DNA from: Aedes albopictus
Taxonomy: Eukaryota > Arthropoda > Insecta > Diptera > Culicidae
Length of the DNA: 64,000 nt
NCBI RefSeq assembly: GCF_035046485.1
Contig: NC_085137.1
Coordinates: 252,052,733-252,116,732 of the forward strand
Direction: 5' to 3'
Shown here: positions 42,420 through 54,149 of the stretch, piece after piece
How the letters are laid out: each line of letters begins with the position of its first letter
Position numbering within the stretch: the stretch's first letter is position 1
Translations under genes and position numbers: made by a program
The notes under the pieces: model-generated
What the model was told of the DNA's origin: nothing
The model's database searches: none
What the model saw: the letters and a program-made list of their open reading frames with translations, nothing else

Positions 42420-45400
42420 TAAAATACATTACTTTTGAGCTATTCGCTCAAGAAAACTTAATTGTTTAACTAAACCAATCGTTTCAAATATGCCATTTGA
42501 TTGAAAATTCAATAATCTTTCGAATAAGGGTGAAAAAACTGCGATTAGTTAGACCATTTTAAAGTTATAACCAGTAAAGGCAATAATAATAAAAAACATG
42601 GAAAGTTCAATAGCTACTAATGTGTCTTTCGGGTTGGGTTCAAACACTCGGGTTAGGATGGTACTTACAATTTATTCGTGCTGATGTTGTTGGCTCGAGG
42701 AGTGAGCAATAAAAAAAAAAGTTACAATGATTGATTGGTCTTTTATACCATTAACAATAGCATGGTTATGGGATCGTCAGCTTTGACCTTTGTCAAGCCT
42801 TCCTATATGCATTCGATATTATTTCGATGTTTACAAAGGTTTACACATCTAGGTATACTACAGCTACGTAACGGTTGAAATTTGACCATATGTGTAGAAC
42901 AATTTTTTTACCATTTATAGTCCTCTATCACCCTTTAAAAAGTTTGCACTCGCGAACCTAACACCCTGTATATATTTAGAAAACAGTTTAAGATTTAGAA
43001 CAATGGTGGAAGGTGGCGCTAATCAAAATTTTGTACGTAAGAAAGTGATAAACCTATTCAGCGTGAAATAAGGTTTGTATTGATTTTTTGACTGTATTGA
43101 ATGATTTCCAGCAGTTATGGGCTATTACAGTACACATAGTATAAATATCACAAACGTTTTAGTTGTACTTCCAATACCTATCGAAAAAAATATTTCGCAA
43201 CAATGTTACACAGTCCAAGACACTGGACGCACAACAAATGATGAGTCATCACATCGTCGAAGCAAAATCAAGATTACCGACCGCCAATGCTGCGAAACAT
43301 TGCTTCCTATCTGGCTTGTTTCGAGTTCGAAATTCCCCAGCAGAAAATGAGAGTCTCCCCGTCCACTACTGTCGGAGGCGGTGGCGGTGGCTGTCGTTAC
43401 GCAAATCCCAACGAGCGAATAATAATGAAAATAACCATAAGTTTCGGGTTTGGTCCGTCGCAACGCAGAGTGTCTCGTTTGCTGAGCCATAAAATTGATG
43501 TCAGTTCAGAAGAGGCGCACAGAGTTTTTGGACACGTGTGCGTGTGTCTCTGTTCTGGTCGAGAATGGAATGTCGAGTCGAGAAGAGAAAGTTACCATCA
43601 GCCACCCGGCTCAACATCTCGTTAGCTGTGGGGGGATCTGGATTCTGAGACAGCCAGTCAGTCAGTCAGTCAGTCGAGGGAATTGTTCTGACTGACTCAT
43701 TCCGTCCGTCGTCATCGTCGGGCCTTTTAATGATGACGACAATGCCCTTGTTTGAGAGTGGCAAAATTCTTTTCCGACGTTACATTCTTCCCATTATTTC
43801 GTTTATTAGCATAATTATTCTGAACGAACCGCAGCGGTAGATCCAAAATCCGGATGAATGGGAAACCAGAGTTTTTGGCAGATAGGGAGAAGGTTGGCAA
43901 ATGTCACTCATGTTAAGCAGTTTGAATTTGAATACTCTTCAGAAAGGCACGGAGGAAATGTTGCAGGACGATATTGATAACGTCCGTGAGGCAACCAAAT
44001 TGGCCAGATCTCATGAGAATGTGTAGGGGAAGACCAATCCGAAAATTGTGAAAATTTTTTTTACAAAAAAAAAATGCTTATGATTGTGTTGTGTGAAAAC
44101 TACTTTAAATATTAATTTAACACATGCTGCAACTAAATGAACTGTAATCCGTAGTTATTATCGAACGTTGATTCTATGGCAGTTCTGCTGAAGTTATCTA
44201 AATATGAGAAAACTGTTGAGATTGTTGTGAAATTTACTGTAATGAGTTGAAAATTGCCATCACCACAATACACTGATAAACACTTCCAAATCCCATTTGT
44301 TTCTCCCCTTTGAAAGCTCTGCAATCTAAATAGATAGATTTTATCTCACAGTGCCGCTCACACACCCGTTTTCGCTTGCGGAAGCCACCTCATTATTTCG
44401 AGCTTTTTGATTTGATTAAGGAAAACGAGAAAAGTTTTTCTCCTAACCATATCGCTGGCAGTAATGTTATCCCACATTCTCCTCCCACCATCGTCGCGTT
44501 GACCCATTCCTCCACACTTTAATCGACGAAGTTTTCACTTCCCGTCTGCGTGATATATTTTACGTTAAACGGAATGAGGATGGTAACCAACTCCTCTACA
44601 ACCAATAAAAGGAAAAAGCAAGCATCAGCAAATCTCGGAGATGGGACCTGGAACCTGGACTTCAACTACTGGCTGGACACTGTGAGGCTTTCTACTTTTT
44701 GCCTGGGAGAGCGTTACTTTCATAATGTCAACTAGTCGCTATGCTAGTCTTGGGTGTCAAGAATGGCAATTTGGTTCAAAGTAGAAAAGTCACGTATTTA
44801 GATCAAACAGGATCCAGCTTACTTGGTGGAATGTCACTCGACGCTGGCTGCTTAGGAAGACAGCATTAGGATGTGAAGGATGAAGAAATCAAAAGACGCA
44901 TCCGTTGGAAAGCTCCTCTGTAGGATTGCAGTAAAATGCTGGAAGCTTTACATGTCAGTAAAGATATGAGATTCCCTTCTTTTCATTTATTCCAGATGGA
45001 AATCCTAACAAGATGTTTGTTTTTGTAAAATATCTGGTAAAATTCTAAAGATGTTGTCAGTGTTTCTGAAAGTTCCTGATAAAAGTCCCTAAAATGCATG
45101 ACAGAAAAAAACTAGCATTGAGAGTGAAGGATGTTTGTGGAACAAATAGGAAGATATTTGTACAAATTCAAGTTCTTTAATTTTTAGAAATGATTTCCTT
45201 CAGTCACCCTTAGACTGTTCTGAGCACCATAACAATATTCACCTTGGGAGTAGAGTTTCATAACTTTTCATCCTAAGATTAATCATCAATCCGCAGAAAA
45301 ACTGGACCATCCGTATAAATAATTTACAAATCCTTAGATCGGTAAAAACAGTTCAATTATGAAATTTCCGTAATTCTGGCATACTAGTCTGGTGGGGTAC

Positions 45401-45640
45401 ACTCAGCCAAATAAACTTAAGATCTTCACAAGGTCTAGCTTATGGAACGTCCTCTATGTACGAAACGTTTTCTTATGAAGTATTAACGAATAAAATGAAT
45501 TTCATAAGATCGTTCTATGACACACAATCGACTTACGGATTATTTTTTATACATATTTAGCAAAACAGTATTCTCCAGCATTGACAGCCGTGTGGGTTAA
45601 ACACATGGTTGAACACGAACCAGCAGCGGTGTTCAGAGGT
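42420..45640. other. No confident gene; AT-rich flanks around a balanced block
   Basis: 43160-43760 has balanced composition with overlapping ORFs of up to 112 codons on both strands, none with a recognisable domain. A CAGTCAGTCAGTCAGTCAGT run lies at 43658-43680. 44340-44760 is similar. 45380-45560 has partly inverted CTTATGGAACG/CGTTCTATGA words that could be an old MITE. It may be host intron or intergenic DNA. Confidence 0.35.
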
Positions 45641-46109
45641 GGATCCAAGTCTACAAAAAAGCTTCTGAAGATTCTTCTTGAAACTTCTTGCAGGAATCCT
45701 TTAATTTTTTTCCCACAGATTAATTTAGAAATTCCTCAGGAGTTTAGATGCTTCCGGGAAGTTTTCTATGATTGTCTACAGAAATCTGTCTAAGTTTTCC
45801 TCCAGATATTTCACTTTTTTAGAAAGTCTTGTATAATTTCCTTCAGAACTTACTTCTGGAACTCTTCACAAAAAAAATATTAAATAAAATTTCTTCAAGG
45901 ATATTTTTAAAAATTCCAGGATTCAAGAACTCCTCTTTCACGAACTTTTTTGTTAGTCAATTTCGTTAGAAATTTTCCAGAGCTTCGTTCAGAATTCCCT
46001 AACAAGATTCTACCAAAAATTTTCTAACCATTTCGGTAGAAACTGTTGTATTGATTTCCTGTGTAATCCCTCCATCTATTATTTCAGAAAACCCCCAGAG
46101 ATTTGTTTA

Positions 46110-46282
46110 TAGGGTATCGCGCCACTTGGGCGGGGGCTTCTACATTCGTCTGTTTCCCACTATAACCCACTATAACCTATCTCATCGCATTCCAAAAATT
46201 GTGTCAATTGGTTCAAATTTGACTGAGTTAATGCGAAAAACAGTCGAAAATAGAAGCTACCCCCAAGTGGCGCGATTCCCTA
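46110..46282. mobile_element. TA-flanked MITE, 173 bp
   Basis: The ends TAGGGTATCGCGCCACTTGG and, reverse complemented, TAGGGAATCGCGCCACTTGG continue with a GGCTTCTA-like stretch. TA flanks it at 46108-46109 and 46283-46284. The core CAATTGGTTCAAATTTGACT is shared with the fragment near 47630. Confidence 0.8.
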
Positions 46283-46849
46283 TATCCCTACAGGGATTTT
46301 AAAGCCACATTCTTTAAATGATTCTTTCAGAAGTTTGTCTGAAAACACCTTCAGAACATTTTCTATTCCCTAAGAAATTCACCCAAAGTTTTTCTCAGAA
46401 ATTCCTCGAAGATTCTCAATGTATTCTTCCAGAAAACTCAATAAGAATTCATTCAAATATTACGTAAAGCAAAATTTGCCAATTTTAGACTCCCTCCCTC
46501 TTCCACGTAACAACGTAGTGCTGAACCCCCTACCTCCCCTCTTAGCGTTACGTTATATTTGAACGAACCCTGAGGAAATCTTCGATTGATTTCTTTCACC
46601 ATTATTCAATGTATTCTCTCATAAAGTCTTCCAGGCATGCCTTACAAAAAATCTTGAATGTCTTTAAAAAATCATCCAAAGTTTCTTTCAGAAACTTCTC
46701 TAGAGACTATTTACTCCAAGAATTTATCTAATAATTCCTCTAGAAAACCTTCCATGCAATTCTTAGAACAGTCAAACTAATGGTTTTTCCAGAAAATCAT
46801 AAAATAAGAATTTCTTCAGAAACTTCTCGCAGACCCGAGCAGAAGAAAA

Positions 46850-47260
46850 TAACAAGTGACTAACTTATCAAGGTATTTATCTTAAATACTAAGTACCATA
46901 CCTTGATATGGCAAAATAACAAAAACGAATACCAAAATTATGTATAAATAACACCTAGGAAATAACAAGTCTTGTTATTTCAATAATGAATGCATACCTA
47001 AAATTTCAAGTGCTGTATTTGTTATCCAAAACTTATTGAATAACAAACTAATAACACTTTTTGTTATTAAATGTTGTATTTGTTCGATGACTCCATGATG
47101 CAATAGCAAATCTTGTTCTTCGATTATTTTCACAGATAATCCAACAAATACTAGGTACATCAATACCAAACTCTGCTCAAATACCTCCAACTGTTATTAT
47201 GATGTTCTTATAACATTTCGTAGAATACCGCAGCAATAACAATTTTAGGTATCATTGCTT
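46850..47260. repeat. ATAACAAG/CTTGTTAT-rich stretch, probable decayed element
   Basis: AAATAACAAGTGACT, GGAAATAACAAGTCTTGTTATTTC and AGCAATAACAATTTTAGGTA words occur in both orientations across about 400 bp. Clear ends and a TSD were not found. The 71-codon minus-strand ORF inside shows no domain. Confidence 0.4.
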
Positions 47261-47927
47261 TCTTTCAAAATTGCTCCATGAATTTCTTTAAAAGCTTCTC
47301 TGGGAATTCCTTCAGAAACTTCTCAAGGCATCGCATCAGATATTCTTCAAAGATTTTTTTTTCCAGTAATTTCTCCATGGGTAAGCCTTCTATGGGTTTC
47401 TTCAGAAATTCCACCGGGGAATTCCTTCACAAAACCTTCAAGTTATTTTAAAGAAACTAATTCAGGGATTCCTTTAGAAATTCTGCTAGTTATTTCTTCA
47501 CATTTTTAGGGATTCATGTAAGAATACGTAAATGAAGTAGTGAACTTCTCCAGGGATTCCATCACAAATTTCTCCATGGGTTACATGAAATTTTGTACAC
47601 ATGTAGGCACGGTTAGTACTACATATCCAAACCAATTGGTTCAAAATTGACTGTGTAATAGCAAAAATCCCACCCGTGCAAAAAAAGAATCGGGTGTACT
47701 TAATTATTTCAGGAACTCTCATAGAAATTTCTCCAAAAATAATAACTTGGAATTTGTATAAAACATGTTTTAAAAATTTCTCAAGAGATGTTTCTAAGGA
47801 TATTCACAGAGGGTTACCTTAGCGTCTCTCTAGGGATTCCTTCGTAAATACGTCCACGGACTTCTCCTGGATTCCGTTTTCAACTAGAATTCATCTAAAA
47901 ATTTCTCAAGAGATTCTTCTGGGACAT

Positions 47928-48111
47928 AGGTTCCCAAACTTTCAAGGGGCGTGACCCCCTTTGGCCAGCAGACGTACTTTTCGCGACCAACCATAGAAAT
48001 TCTCTCATTTGTTGTATGTTACTGTAAAATGTTCGACTGTCCCTCGCGACCCCCCTGGATGAAGGCCGGCGACCCCCTAGGGGGTCGCGATCCACAGTTT
48101 GGGAAACCATG
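47928..48111. mobile_element. Small inverted-repeat element with an 11-bp flanking duplication
   Basis: The ends AGGTTCCCAAACTTTC and, reverse complemented, CATGGTTTCCCAAACTGTGG enclose repeated GCGACCCCC motifs. TTCTGGGACAT is present at 47917-47927 and 48112-48122. The TTCCCAAACT end is like that of the hAT-type element at 49308. The duplication looks longer than the hAT 8 bp, possibly by chance similarity at the edge. Confidence 0.7.
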
Positions 48112-49307
48112 TTCTGGGACATTTACCAGAGGTTCCCCAATTTATTCCTCCAGAAATTTCTTCAAACATTTTCCATGGATTCCTTCAGGTTTTCTCCACA
48201 GGATTGCTTGGGGTATTCCTCTAGGAATTCTTTTAAAAAAATCCTCCTGGGTTTTTCTTTAGACATTTGACTAGGGATTTATTAAGAGATTCCTTCAAGG
48301 ATTTTATCAGAAATGCTTCAGGATTTTCAGCAAAATTTTTTTCAGCAACTCTACATGTTGTGGAGTAAAAGCATCCACCTTAAGCTACATCCCTGGTTAA
48401 CTTCGATCAGTAGCCTGCATCAAACAATAAACTGACCATCAAGGCACCAGACAGGCTAGCCAGATAGATCGGTTGTAAACAACTGTTTGTGTAGGTAGTA
48501 ACCTGCTGGACTGATACGCGATGATGAGAGTTCGACTTGTCGTTTGGGAGATAGCCGGAGTAGGGATGCATTTAAATCAGCAGTGGTGGATATGTTGACA
48601 AGAGATAAGGTGACCGATGGAAAGAGATGAATGGCTCTTCTCAAAATCGGTATTATACGATCCCGATCAAACCGCTGGCAATAACCTTCAAGATCAACGA
48701 TCATTCCCTCCGATCACAGACGCGCCGGTGAAGGCCTACGCACGGTTTTTTGTAAAGTTTTGTTTAGTTTGTAAGCGTGTGATGCTAGTTTTAAGTCAAT
48801 AATTGTAGTCCGTCTTGTCACAATAGATCAAAACAATGGTCGCAGTGATGATAATACCCAACACGGAATAAAAAAAAAGAATGTTATTACTGGCAACGGA
48901 GGAATTGTGCCCAAAGTCCGCAGGAGTCGGAATTCCATCCAAAAGGAAGGAAGGAATAGTTCGCTCACACACTAACCATCAACCGGTCGAGTGCTGAGGA
49001 GCCATCCCACCAAATCGAAGGAGGTAAATTCCCGGTTCCCCAACACTATATGAGTCCTTGGCGTACCCAACAGCTTTGGTCAGGACTCCATGTTTCTGCA
49101 AGTGATCAGAATCCTGAGATATATGCGATATAAAACTCGCATGCTCATTAGCGCTGGGCTGCAAAACGGTGAGTCGATAGGGAGAGCGTCCAACATAGCT
49201 CTAGTCCTCACAAGTTACTACCTCATGCTTCCACGGGTCAGTTAAGAGTTGTGTGCTTAGCTGGTAGTGCAGCCTGGGCACTGTTGTCCTTCTGACTTCA
49301 GCTAGAT

Positions 49308-50951
49308 CAATGTTTCCCAAACTTTTAGGAGATATCGCCCCCTTCGAGCTGCAAAAAAATATTTTCGCCCCCCTAGGTGAGATTTCATTTTTCTATAGTA
49401 GAAGGCTGAAACTGTGCTTAGCTAAATTCTTTAAAAGCGCTACTGTGACAAAGATAGCAGTGCCACTTAATGTATCTGAATCTGTGTCACTCTCATTTTC
49501 ATCAAACTGTTTTGTACATGCGTTGATTTTCCTCATTTGAATTTTAATCGTGCATACATAATTATTGATATCGTGTTTGTGAATACTTTTCAAATCGTTG
49601 TTGATTGAGCATTGATTAATCGAAATAGAACGGACTGTGAACACCTATGAACACTCGATATTCCCAACCAGATGTTCTACTATTGTTCTTAAAAGGAGCT
49701 CTTCAACAACCGAAAGTCATTGTTTGGTCTTAAGTTGTCAAATAAGACAGGTGGAGAATTTGAAAACAATTATAAAAATATGTTATGTAAAAAAAGTGCA
49801 AATCAGAAAAATATCGGTGTATTTTCAAATGTAGTTTTTTCTCCAAATCCAGATCAAAATTAGCAACCATCGTATGATTCCTCGAGAAACTTCTCTGAAA
49901 TATTTTCAAACACTATGTGTAAAGTTGTTTATAAGCACTGTGTTAAGAATTTCATCAGAAAAGTATTCTGAAATTCGTCTGAACCTCATGTTTTTGATTC
50001 AAATTTCATGAAGAAATCCGTCTACGAGTTGTGACCCAATTTTGTTCATCAATTCGAGAAAAAAAAGTTCTTTTTATAATTCTAACAAAACTAATCACGA
50101 TTTACGAATATTCGTTATTAGAGTTTACAAATACACCTTTTGAGATTTCCAGAATAACAGAAACTTTTCAGAAATACGTTTAGCAGTCTTTTTTTCTAGC
50201 TATTTTGCTAAAGAGTCCACATAAATACGAATAATGATGTGAAATAAAGTCGATGTTTAAGATTAATAGTTACAGCATTTTTCTGTAGTCCTAGACAAAA
50301 CTAAAACTGTAAGCTTGAATAACAGGCAGGGCTGAAATTTTTCGACAGGCCTTTATGATAGCGATATTTTGCTTTTTTCATTTTCTCCTTTTTGGTTTTC
50401 CTGTCATTGTTGTTTTTCGATCAGCACCACGGGAGCGAAATGAAATAGGTACTCACACTCGCACGCAGCGTGCTGAAAGCGAGAGCTGACAGGGCTAAAT
50501 TTCCATTCATTTTTTTTTGTAGTTGAGTGTTTTCACTTGTAGCGTATAGGGACTCACTCTCCCAAGCCACCGCTTGAGACGAATGGCCTGTCAACATGAG
50601 TAGTGTGTGGATGATTGGGAATTGACCTTGTTGGGTCGCTCACGAATGGGGCTCTCGGACTCTGTCAGTTCTCACATCGCGGAACTGAAAACGACCGCAG
50701 CAGTCATTCATTTTCTGCTGAAAAACAGGCACTGAGGCTGATATTTAGCAGGCCTGAATAACAGGGAGTTTTTATGATTCAGTTGGCATTCTTAACTTGT
50801 AATTCCCATACTATCGATGTTTTCCAATCATTGAAAAAATCGCCCCCTTCTTAGTATTTTCGCCCCCCAATTTTGATTTTTCTAATTTTCGCCCCCCCTG
50901 GGCCTAGTTTTCGCCCCAAGGGGGCGATTTCGCCCACTTTGGGAATCACTG
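49308..50951. mobile_element. Non-autonomous hAT-like element, 1644 bp, 8-bp TSD
   Basis: AGCTAGAT is duplicated at 49300-49307 and 50952-50959. The ends are CAATGTTTCCCAAACTTT and, reverse complemented, CAGTGATTCCCAAAGTGG. Both subterminal regions repeat TCGCCCCC (for example TTTTCGCCCCCC at 49363 and several at 50842-50935). It is non-coding. It sits in the 5' region of the RTE-like LINE and is itself interrupted by a second element. Confidence 0.9.
50326..50756. mobile_element. hAT-like MITE nested inside the hAT element, 431 bp
   Basis: AATAACAG is duplicated at 50318-50325 and 50757-50764. The ends are CAGGGCTGAAATTTTTC and, reverse complemented, CAGGCCTGCTAAATATC. The body is GC-balanced, with CACTCGCACGCAGCGTGC and a CTGAAAGCGAGAGC stretch, unlike the AT-rich host element. 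It is the youngest layer at this site. Confidence 0.8.
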
Positions 50952-51254
50952 AGCTAGATCGAGGAAGTACGATTCGAGCGTCTGTTCACCAAGCAAGTGT
51001 GGCTGAAACAGCGTCTGTTCTGGCATCCAGCGGCTGAATAAGATACGCTGCACCACGCCCAGCTAGATCCAAAGTGGTAGCCCCATCAGCGTGGTTGTCC
51101 CAGTACTGGTTGGGACGTTAAACAGAACTGGCGCGATGGCCCTCCAGCGAGACAGGAGTGTTGGTGTAGGCCCAATAAGCCACCCGTAAAAACCCCCATT
51201 ACGAATAACAAAGGAGAAAATACAACTCAATACAATCGGAAAAGACCCACGCGA

Positions 51255-52198
51255 CGAAATAAAGACTACGATTGGAAACTTGGAAGATGGAATTGCAAGT
51301 CACTAGGTTTCGCAGGATGTGTCAGGATAATTTACGACGAACTACATCCCCGCAACTTCGACATCGTGGCGTTGCAGGAACTTTGTTGGACTGGACAGAA
51401 AGTGTGGAAAAGCGGGCATCGAGCGGCTACCTTCTACCAAAGCTGTGGCATCACCAACTAGGAACAGGATTTATAGTGTTGGACAAGATGCGACAACGTG
51501 TGATCGGGTGGCAGCCGATCAACGCAAGGATGTGCATGTTGAGAGTTAAGGGCCGTTTCTTCAACTACAGCATCATCAACGTCCACTGCCCAAACGTAGG
51601 GAGACCCGATGACGAGAAAGAAGCGTTCTACGCGCAGTTAGTGCAAACATACGATGGTTGCTCGCCGCGTGACGTGAAAATCGTTGCCGGCGACATGAAC
51701 GCGCAGGTTGGAAGGTAGGAAATGTACAGACCGGTAATTGGGCGAAGCAACCTGCACGCCGTATCGAATGATAACGGCCAGCGATTCGTAAACTTTGCAG
51801 CCTCCCGTGGTATGGTGGTCCGAAGCACCTTCCTCCCCACAAAGATATCCACAAGTCACCCGACAATCAAACAGAAAACCAAATTGACCACGTTCTAATC
51901 GACGGTAAATTCTTCTCGGATATAACCAATGTCCGCACATACTGCAGTGCGAAAATTGATTCGGATCACTACTTAGTCGCTGTATGCATGCGCTCAAAAC
52001 TTTCGACAGTTATCACCACGCGTCGAAGTCGAACGCCGCGGCTCAACATCGAGCAACTTCGTCACGTAGAAGTGGCTCAAGACTACGCGCAGCAGTTACC
52101 AGTGGCCCTACCAACGGAAGAGCAGCTTGGCGCAGCTACACTTGAAGATGGCTGGAAGGATGTCCGATCCGCCATAGGTAGTACCTTGGTTATAGCAC
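51255..52198 (+). pseudogene. LINE endonuclease domain (RTE-like), frameshifted
   Basis: Starting near 51255 the frame reads RDYDWKLGRWNCKSLGF, then ALQELCWTGQKVW, containing the conserved catalytic Glu. After one frameshift, 51466-51717 reads VIGWQPINARMCMLRVKGRF, then SIINVHCPNVGR and IVAGDMNAQVG, the Asp/Asn active-site strand. After further stops, SDNDGQRFVNFAA-like and DSDHYLVAV (SDH motif, about 51960) follow. All key EN motifs are recognisable, but at least three frame breaks separate them. The end is cut by the TA MITE at 52201. Confidence 0.8.
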
Positions 52199-52200
52199 TA

Positions 52201-52583
52201 CACGGAACCGCCAAACTACCCAAAATTGAGTTCTTTTGACGCAATCCCATAGCTCCGCCCAATAAGCCAAATTTGAGTAAATCGAGTAAACTCACACTAG
52301 GTAAATTGCCTTTACCTCCAGCAAAAAAAAAATATACTTAAGAGTTGGTAAATTCAACCCAAGACCCCCCCTCATTCAACCCAAATTTGAGTATACCTAC
52401 ATTTACTCAAAATTGGCTTATTGGGCTCAAGGACCCCCATTGGGTAGACGCATCTCTGCTTGTTTTTGACAACATCGGTGGGGGAAAGAGGGAAAACAAC
52501 CTAATTTTGGGTAACTAGTTTATTCGATATACTCAGCTTTGAGTAAAATCGACCCAAAAATTAAGTAGTTTGATTTCTCCGTG
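52201..52583. mobile_element. TA-flanked MITE inside the RTE-like LINE, 383 bp
   Basis: The ends CACGGAACCGCCAAACTACC and, reverse complemented, CACGGAGAAATCAAACTACT are flanked by TA (52199-52200 and 52584-52585). The LINE sequence resumes directly after it (GACTTCGCGACTTCGAATC). Repeated AAATTTGAGTA/TACTCAAA words lie inside. It is non-coding. Confidence 0.8.
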
Positions 52584-52589
52584 TAGACT

Positions 52590-54120
52590 TCGCGACTTCG
52601 AATCACAGAAACGACTGGTACGACGGCGAATGTGAACAGGTGAAAGACGAGAAGAATGCGGCACGGGCGAAAATGCTGCAACACCGTACGAGAACGAATG
52701 AGGCATGTTACAGACAGGTGCAGAACAGGCAGAGCCAGTCTTCCGGATGAAGAAGCGCCAGCAGGAAGAAGGAGATCGCGAAGCGATGGAAGAGCTTCAC
52801 CGCGCTAAGGGCACACGAAAGTTCTACGAGAAGCTGAACCGCTCGCGCAGAGGCTTTGTGCCACAAGCCGAAATGTGCCGAGATAACCACGGGAATATTC
52901 TCACGAGCGAGCGTGAGGTGGTCGAGAGGTGGCGGCTGCATTACTATGAGCACCTCAATGGCGACGTTGCATGCACCGAAGGTGGCGCGCTAACAGATCG
53001 CAGGACGAAAGATTTCCAGCTCCTAACCTCCAAGAGATTGAGGAGGAGGTTAGCCGGTTCAAAAACAACAAAGCCGCTGGAGCAGATCAACTACGAAGCG
53101 AGTTACTAAAACATGGAGGAGAAGCACTGGTGAGAGCACTACACTGGGACATTACCAAGATTTGGGAGGAGGAAGTATTACCGGAGGAATGGATGGAAGG
53201 TATCGTGTGTCCCATCTACAAAAAGGGCGACAAGTTGGATTGCGGGAACTATCGAGAACTAGCACACTACTGAGCGCTGCATATAAGATTTTTTTTTTTT
53301 CCTCCCCTGTTGGGGAAATTAAGCCACTGCGTCCAATAGGCTGAACTTTTGTGGCATATTAGATATAAGATACTCATACACATATCACCGATTGCAAGAG
53401 AGTTCGCGGGGCAATATCAGGCTGGATTCATGGGTGAACGCGCTACAACGGACCAGATGTTCGCCATTCGCCAGGTGTTGCAGAAATGCCGCGAATATGA
53501 CGTGCCCACACATCACTTGTTCATCGATTTCAAATCGGCGTATGATACAATCGATCGAGGACAGCTATGGCAGATTATGCACGAATACGGATTCCCGGAT
53601 AAACTGATACGGTTGATCAAGGCAACGCTGGATCGAGTGATGTGCGTAGTTCGATTATCAGGGACACTCTCGAGTCCCTTCGAATCTCGCAGTGGGTTAC
53701 GGCAAGGTGATGGATGGTCTTTCGTGCTTGCTGTTCAACTTTGTTTAGAGGGTGTAATAATGAGAGCGGGGATAAACACGACTGGGACGATTTTCACAAG
53801 TCCGTTCAGCTGCTTGGTTTCGCTGATGATATTTATATTATAGCTCGTAAATTTGAGACGATCGCGATTGAAGCCAGGCGTATCTGATTAGTCATTAATG
53901 TGTCGAAGACAAAGTACATGATGGCAAAGGGCTCCAGGGAGGAATCACCGCGCCCGCCACCTCGAATTTATATCGACGGTAATGAAATCGAGGCGGTTGA
54001 AGACGGATCACGTCATCAGGATGTCGGATAGCAACTCGACTAAAATGGTTCTCGAGAGACATCCGAGCGGTATAAGAAGACGTGGTGCGCAGCGAGCTAG
54101 GTGATTCGACCAAGTGGAGG
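52590..54120 (+). pseudogene. LINE reverse transcriptase (RTE-like), frameshifted and internally deleted
   Basis: Linker helices (AMEELHRAKGTRKFYEKLNR) lead to FKNNKAAGADQLRSELLKHG, the RT entry motif, and YKKGDKLDCGNYR. A 73-bp insertion interrupts at 53290-53362. The frame then gives FAGQYQAGFMGERATTDQMF, FIDFKSAYDTIDR (catalytic motif A) and SGLRQGD (motif B). Motif C appears in another frame as LLGFADDIYIIAR near 53815. The text then runs KTKYMMAKGSREE and YIDGNEIEAVE and jumps at about 54002 to HVIRMSDSNSTKMVLERHPS, which normally lies some hundred residues further on, so the thumb region is deleted. Confidence 0.85.
53290..53362 (-). mobile_element. Short retrotransposed insertion with poly-A tail and 9-bp TSD
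   Basis: ATATAAGAT occurs at 53281-53289 and 53363-53371, flanking 73 bp that begins with 12 T on the plus strand. Read on the minus strand it is a short unique sequence ending in poly-A, with target-site duplication, as expected for a 5'-truncated LINE or SINE copy. Removing it restores the LINE RT frame region (AAYKI...). Confidence 0.8.
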
Positions 54121-54149
54121 ACGATCTGCGGACCCTACAAACAATTCAG

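Larger units (their letters stand above)
45640..48340 (+). repeat. Minisatellite, TTCCTTCAGAAATTC orientation, with MITE insertions
   Basis: TTCTTGAAACTTCTTGCAGG, GAATTCCTTCAGAAACTTC and CTAGGGATTCCTTCG-like words recur in the same orientation as the 5-7.6 kb block. Interruptions are two small MITEs (46110-46282 and 47928-48111), an ATAACAAG-rich stretch (46850-47260) and a MITE-related fragment (47590-47700). Confidence 0.8.

Noticed and set aside
42241..42429. Phenylalanine-rich 62-codon ORF
   Set aside because: It is the complement of the GAA-rich tail of the Feilai SINE.
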